Shown: positions 5,083 through 7,161 of the stretch, piece after piece
Position numbering within the stretch: the first letter of the stretch is position 1
How the letters are laid out: every line of letters begins with the position of its first letter
Source of the DNA: Actinomycetota bacterium
GTDB taxonomy: Bacteria > Actinomycetota > Actinomycetes > Nanopelagicales > Nanopelagicaceae
Direction: 5' to 3'
Assembly: GCA_005793655.1 (NCBI GenBank)
Contig: SXRC01000063.1
Coordinates: forward strand, 1-7,161
Length of the DNA stretch: 7,161 nt
Position numbers and translations under genes: made by a program
The notes under the pieces: generated by a model
The model's database searches: none
What the model saw: only the letters and a program-made list of their open reading frames with translations
What the model was told of the DNA's origin: nothing

Positions 5083-7151
5083 TGAGACCGATATCGGATT
5101 TAACTCGTCGGGTCGAACCGTTTAAAGTAATTAGTGATTACATTCCTTCAGGAGACCAACCCACTGCAATTACCAATTTAGTAAATAGACTCGTCAAAGG
5201 CGAACAGGATATTGTGTTGTTAGGAGCAACCGGAACTGGAAAGTCAGCGACAACAGCCTGGTTAATTGAACAGGTCCAAAGGCCAACCCTAGTGATCGCC
5301 CCAAATAAAACTTTAGCTGCGCAATTGGCAAATGAGTTTAAAGAGTTATTACCAAAGAATGCTGTGGAATATTTTGTCTCCTATTACGACTACTATCAAC
5401 CCGAAGCGTATGTGCCACAAACCGATACCTTTATTGAAAAAGATTCATCAGTTAATGATGAGGTCGAGCGCTTGCGGCACTCTGCTACAAATTCACTACT
5501 TACAAGAAGAGATGTCGTTGTTGTTGCGACAGTTTCCTGCATATATGGATTAGGAACTCCACAAGAGTATGTCGATCGAATGGTGCGTTTAAAAGTTGGT
5601 GACTTGATTGATCGCAACCAGTTGTTACGCAGATTTGTAGATATTCAGTACAAACGAAATGACATGGCTTTTGAGCGTGGAACATTCAGAGTTAGAGGCG
5701 ACACAATTGAGATTATCCCGATGTATGAGGAGTTGGCGCTTCGCATTGAAATGTTTGGTGATGAGATCGAAAAAATTATGACCTTACATCCGTTGACTGG
5801 TGAGATCGTCCGTGATGAAAGTGAGATGTATGTATTCCCTGCGACGCACTATGCCGCTGGGCCTGAAACAATGGAAAGAGCAATTAAAGAAATTGAAGTA
5901 GAGCTTGAGAAACGTGTTGATGAATTTGAACGATCTGGAAGATTACTTGAGGCTCAGCGAATAAGAATGCGCACAACTTTTGATATCGAAATGATGAAAC
6001 AATTAGGATTTTGCTCGGGAATTGAGAATTATTCTAGGCATCTAGATGGCAGAGCAGTTGGTTCGGCGCCAAATTGTCTACTGGATTATTTTCCAGAGGA
6101 TTTTCTCGTAGTTATTGATGAATCACACGTGACGGTTCCCCAAATTGGGGCAATGCATGAGGGTGATGCTGCACGTAAGCGAACATTGGTGGAACATGGA
6201 TTTCGATTGCCAAGTGCGATGGATAATCGTCCACTAAAATTCACTGAATTCCTCGACAGGTGTGGGCAAAAGGTATATCTCTCTGCCACACCAGGCAAAT
6301 ATGAACTAGAGAAAACAAAAAATGATGTAGTTGAGCAAGTAATAAGACCCACTGGATTGATAGATCCAAAGATTGTCGTTAAGCCGATTAAAGGCCAGAT
6401 AGATGATCTAATTAATGAGATTCGCATTCGGGCAGAGAAAAATGAACGAGTATTGGTTACAACACTTACCAAAAAAATGTCAGAGGATTTAACCGACTAT
6501 ATGCTGGGACTTGGCGTTAGGGTGAGGTATTTGCACTCTGAGGTTGACACATTAAGGCGAGTAGAATTATTAAGAGAGCTTCGAAGCGGTGAGTATGACG
6601 TATTGATTGGAATCAATCTTTTACGTGAGGGATTAGATTTACCTGAGGTCTCGTTGGTATCAATTTTAGATGCTGACAAAGAGGGATTCTTGCGGTCAAC
6701 TACCTCCTTAATCCAAACAATTGGTAGAGCAGCGCGAAATGTTTCTGGTGAGGTTCATATGTATGCTGCAAATATGACCAAATCAATGACTAACGCAATC
6801 GATGAGACCAATCGTAGGCGCGCAAAACAGGTTGCCTACAATACTGAGCTTGGAATTGACCCCACTCCGCTGCGTAAAAAGATTGCTGACATCACAGATC
6901 TCATTACAAAAGAGGCGGATGACACAGAGAATTTAGCAGCGAAAAGTAAGAAAATCGGATTTACTAGTGGCGTATACAGCAAAAATGCACACTCTCTTCC
7001 TCGCCAGGAACTAATTGCTTTAATTGAATCGCTAACTGCACAAATGAAGTTGGCGGCAGCTGAATTAAGTTTTGAACTAGCAGCAAGACTTCGAGATGAA
7101 ATTAGGGAGTTAAAACGAGAATTGAAAGGCATGCAGGAGGCAGGCAACTGA
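5082..7151 (+). CDS. uvrB: Excinuclease ABC subunit B (UvrB)
   Basis: The damage-verifying, helicase-like subunit of nucleotide excision repair; UvrA loads it on DNA and it then recruits UvrC for incision. The 689-residue protein is of usual length and all landmarks are intact: Walker A GATGTGKS (48-55), helicase motif APNKTLAAQL (73-82), the Tyr-rich DNA-clamping beta-hairpin YYDYYQPEAYVP (101-112), the UvrA-binding domain 2 (about 155-250), Walker B-type DESH (346-349), SATP (401-404), INLLREGLDLPEV (511-523), motif VI QTIGRAARN (545-553), and a C-terminal UVR coiled-coil for UvrC contact (about 640-680, with FELAARLRDEI). The ATG at 5082 overlaps the coaE stop (TGATG); a GTG at 5079 would add one residue and cannot be excluded. 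Only a weak CAGG lies upstream, consistent with coupling to coaE translation. No actinobacterial LexA-type box was found nearby. The stop overlaps the next start, again as TGATG. Confidence 0.98.
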   Translation: MRPISDLTRRVEPFKVISDYIPSGDQPTAITNLVNRLVKGEQDIVLLGATGTGKSATTAWLIEQVQRPTLVIAPNKTLAAQLANEFKELLPKNAVEYFVSYYDYYQPEAYVPQTDTFIEKDSSVNDEVERLRHSATNSLLTRRDVVVVATVSCIYGLGTPQEYVDRMVRLKVGDLIDRNQLLRRFVDIQYKRNDMAFERGTFRVRGDTIEIIPMYEELALRIEMFGDEIEKIMTLHPLTGEIVRDESEMYVFPATHYAAGPETMERAIKEIEVELEKRVDEFERSGRLLEAQRIRMRTTFDIEMMKQLGFCSGIENYSRHLDGRAVGSAPNCLLDYFPEDFLVVIDESHVTVPQIGAMHEGDAARKRTLVEHGFRLPSAMDNRPLKFTEFLDRCGQKVYLSATPGKYELEKTKNDVVEQVIRPTGLIDPKIVVKPIKGQIDDLINEIRIRAEKNERVLVTTLTKKMSEDLTDYMLGLGVRVRYLHSEVDTLRRVELLRELRSGEYDVLIGINLLREGLDLPEVSLVSILDADKEGFLRSTTSLIQTIGRAARNVSGEVHMYAANMTKSMTNAIDETNRRRAKQVAYNTELGIDPTPLRKKIADITDLITKEADDTENLAAKSKKIGFTSGVYSKNAHSLPRQELIALIESLTAQMKLAAAELSFELAARLRDEIRELKRELKGMQEAGN
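7135..7140 (+). promoter_or_regulatory. Strong ribosome binding site for the next gene
   Basis: AGGAGG, a perfect Shine-Dalgarno hexamer inside the last codons of uvrB, lies 10 bases before the ATG at 7151 (14 before a second ATG at 7155). It is the strongest ribosome site in the window and argues that translation of another gene begins at the uvrB stop. Confidence 0.65.
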
Positions 7152-7161
7152 TGAATGATCG
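7151..7161 (+). CDS. Start of an unidentified downstream gene (3'-truncated by window edge)
   Basis: ATG AAT GAT begins in the last base of the uvrB stop codon (TGATG overlap), preceded by a perfect AGGAGG at 10 bases. Only three full codons are visible, so nothing can be said about the product. An alternative start is the ATG at 7155 in another frame, with poorer spacing. The overlap implies membership of the coaE-uvrB transcription unit. Confidence 0.5.

Noticed and set aside
5113..5128. TCGAACCGTTT near the uvrB start as a LexA (SOS) box
   Set aside because: Only the left half-site TCGAAC is present; the right half at the required spacing reads TAAAGT rather than GTTCGA, and it lies inside the coding sequence.
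6086..6472. 128-codon minus-strand frame inside uvrB
   Set aside because: It is antisense to highly conserved UvrB motifs (DESH, SATP) and its Ser/Thr/Arg-rich product looks like an out-of-frame translation.

Overview
This 7.2 kb window looks like a core chromosomal segment from a low-GC actinobacterium. The evidence is the gene set and order polA - rpsA - coaE - uvrB, which I recall as also present in Mycobacterium (there with one extra small gene before uvrB). It is supported by a four-domain S1 protein with an actinobacterial-type N-terminus and by a DNA polymerase I with a degenerate proofreading domain and a Tyr in the O-helix. By eye the DNA is AT-rich (roughly 40% GC), with A/T-ending codons throughout. 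That is unusual for Actinobacteria in general but typical of streamlined freshwater planktonic lineages (Nanopelagicales / acI type). The lineage assignment is inference; no rRNA gene is present.

Layout. Bases 1-1755 (+) hold the 3' two-thirds of polA, whose 5'-nuclease domain lies upstream of the window. Bases 1756-2982 (-) encode a 12-helix major facilitator transporter of unknown substrate; its stop codon directly abuts the polA stop. Bases 2983-3088 are a short divergent intergenic region with candidate back-to-back promoters for the transporter and rpsA. Bases 3089-4423 (+) are rpsA, followed by a strong intrinsic terminator at 4434-4466. Bases 4486-5082 (+) are coaE and 5082-7151 (+) are uvrB, joined by a one-base TGATG overlap. 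A further (+) gene appears to begin at 7151, again with a TGATG overlap and a perfect AGGAGG ribosome site, and runs off the window.

How the genes work together. polA and uvrB belong to the same repair pathway: UvrB helps damage recognition and incision, and Pol I fills the excised gap. rpsA (mRNA binding on the ribosome) and coaE (last step of coenzyme A synthesis) are housekeeping genes linked to them by conserved order rather than by shared pathway. The terminator separates rpsA from the coaE-uvrB-(next gene) unit, while the overlaps suggest translational coupling within that unit.

No mobile element, CRISPR array, tRNA, rRNA or defence system is visible, and there is no gene-free stretch longer than about 106 bases. 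I see no evidence of a previously undescribed system; the points listed as findings are modest features of an otherwise ordinary, compact core region.
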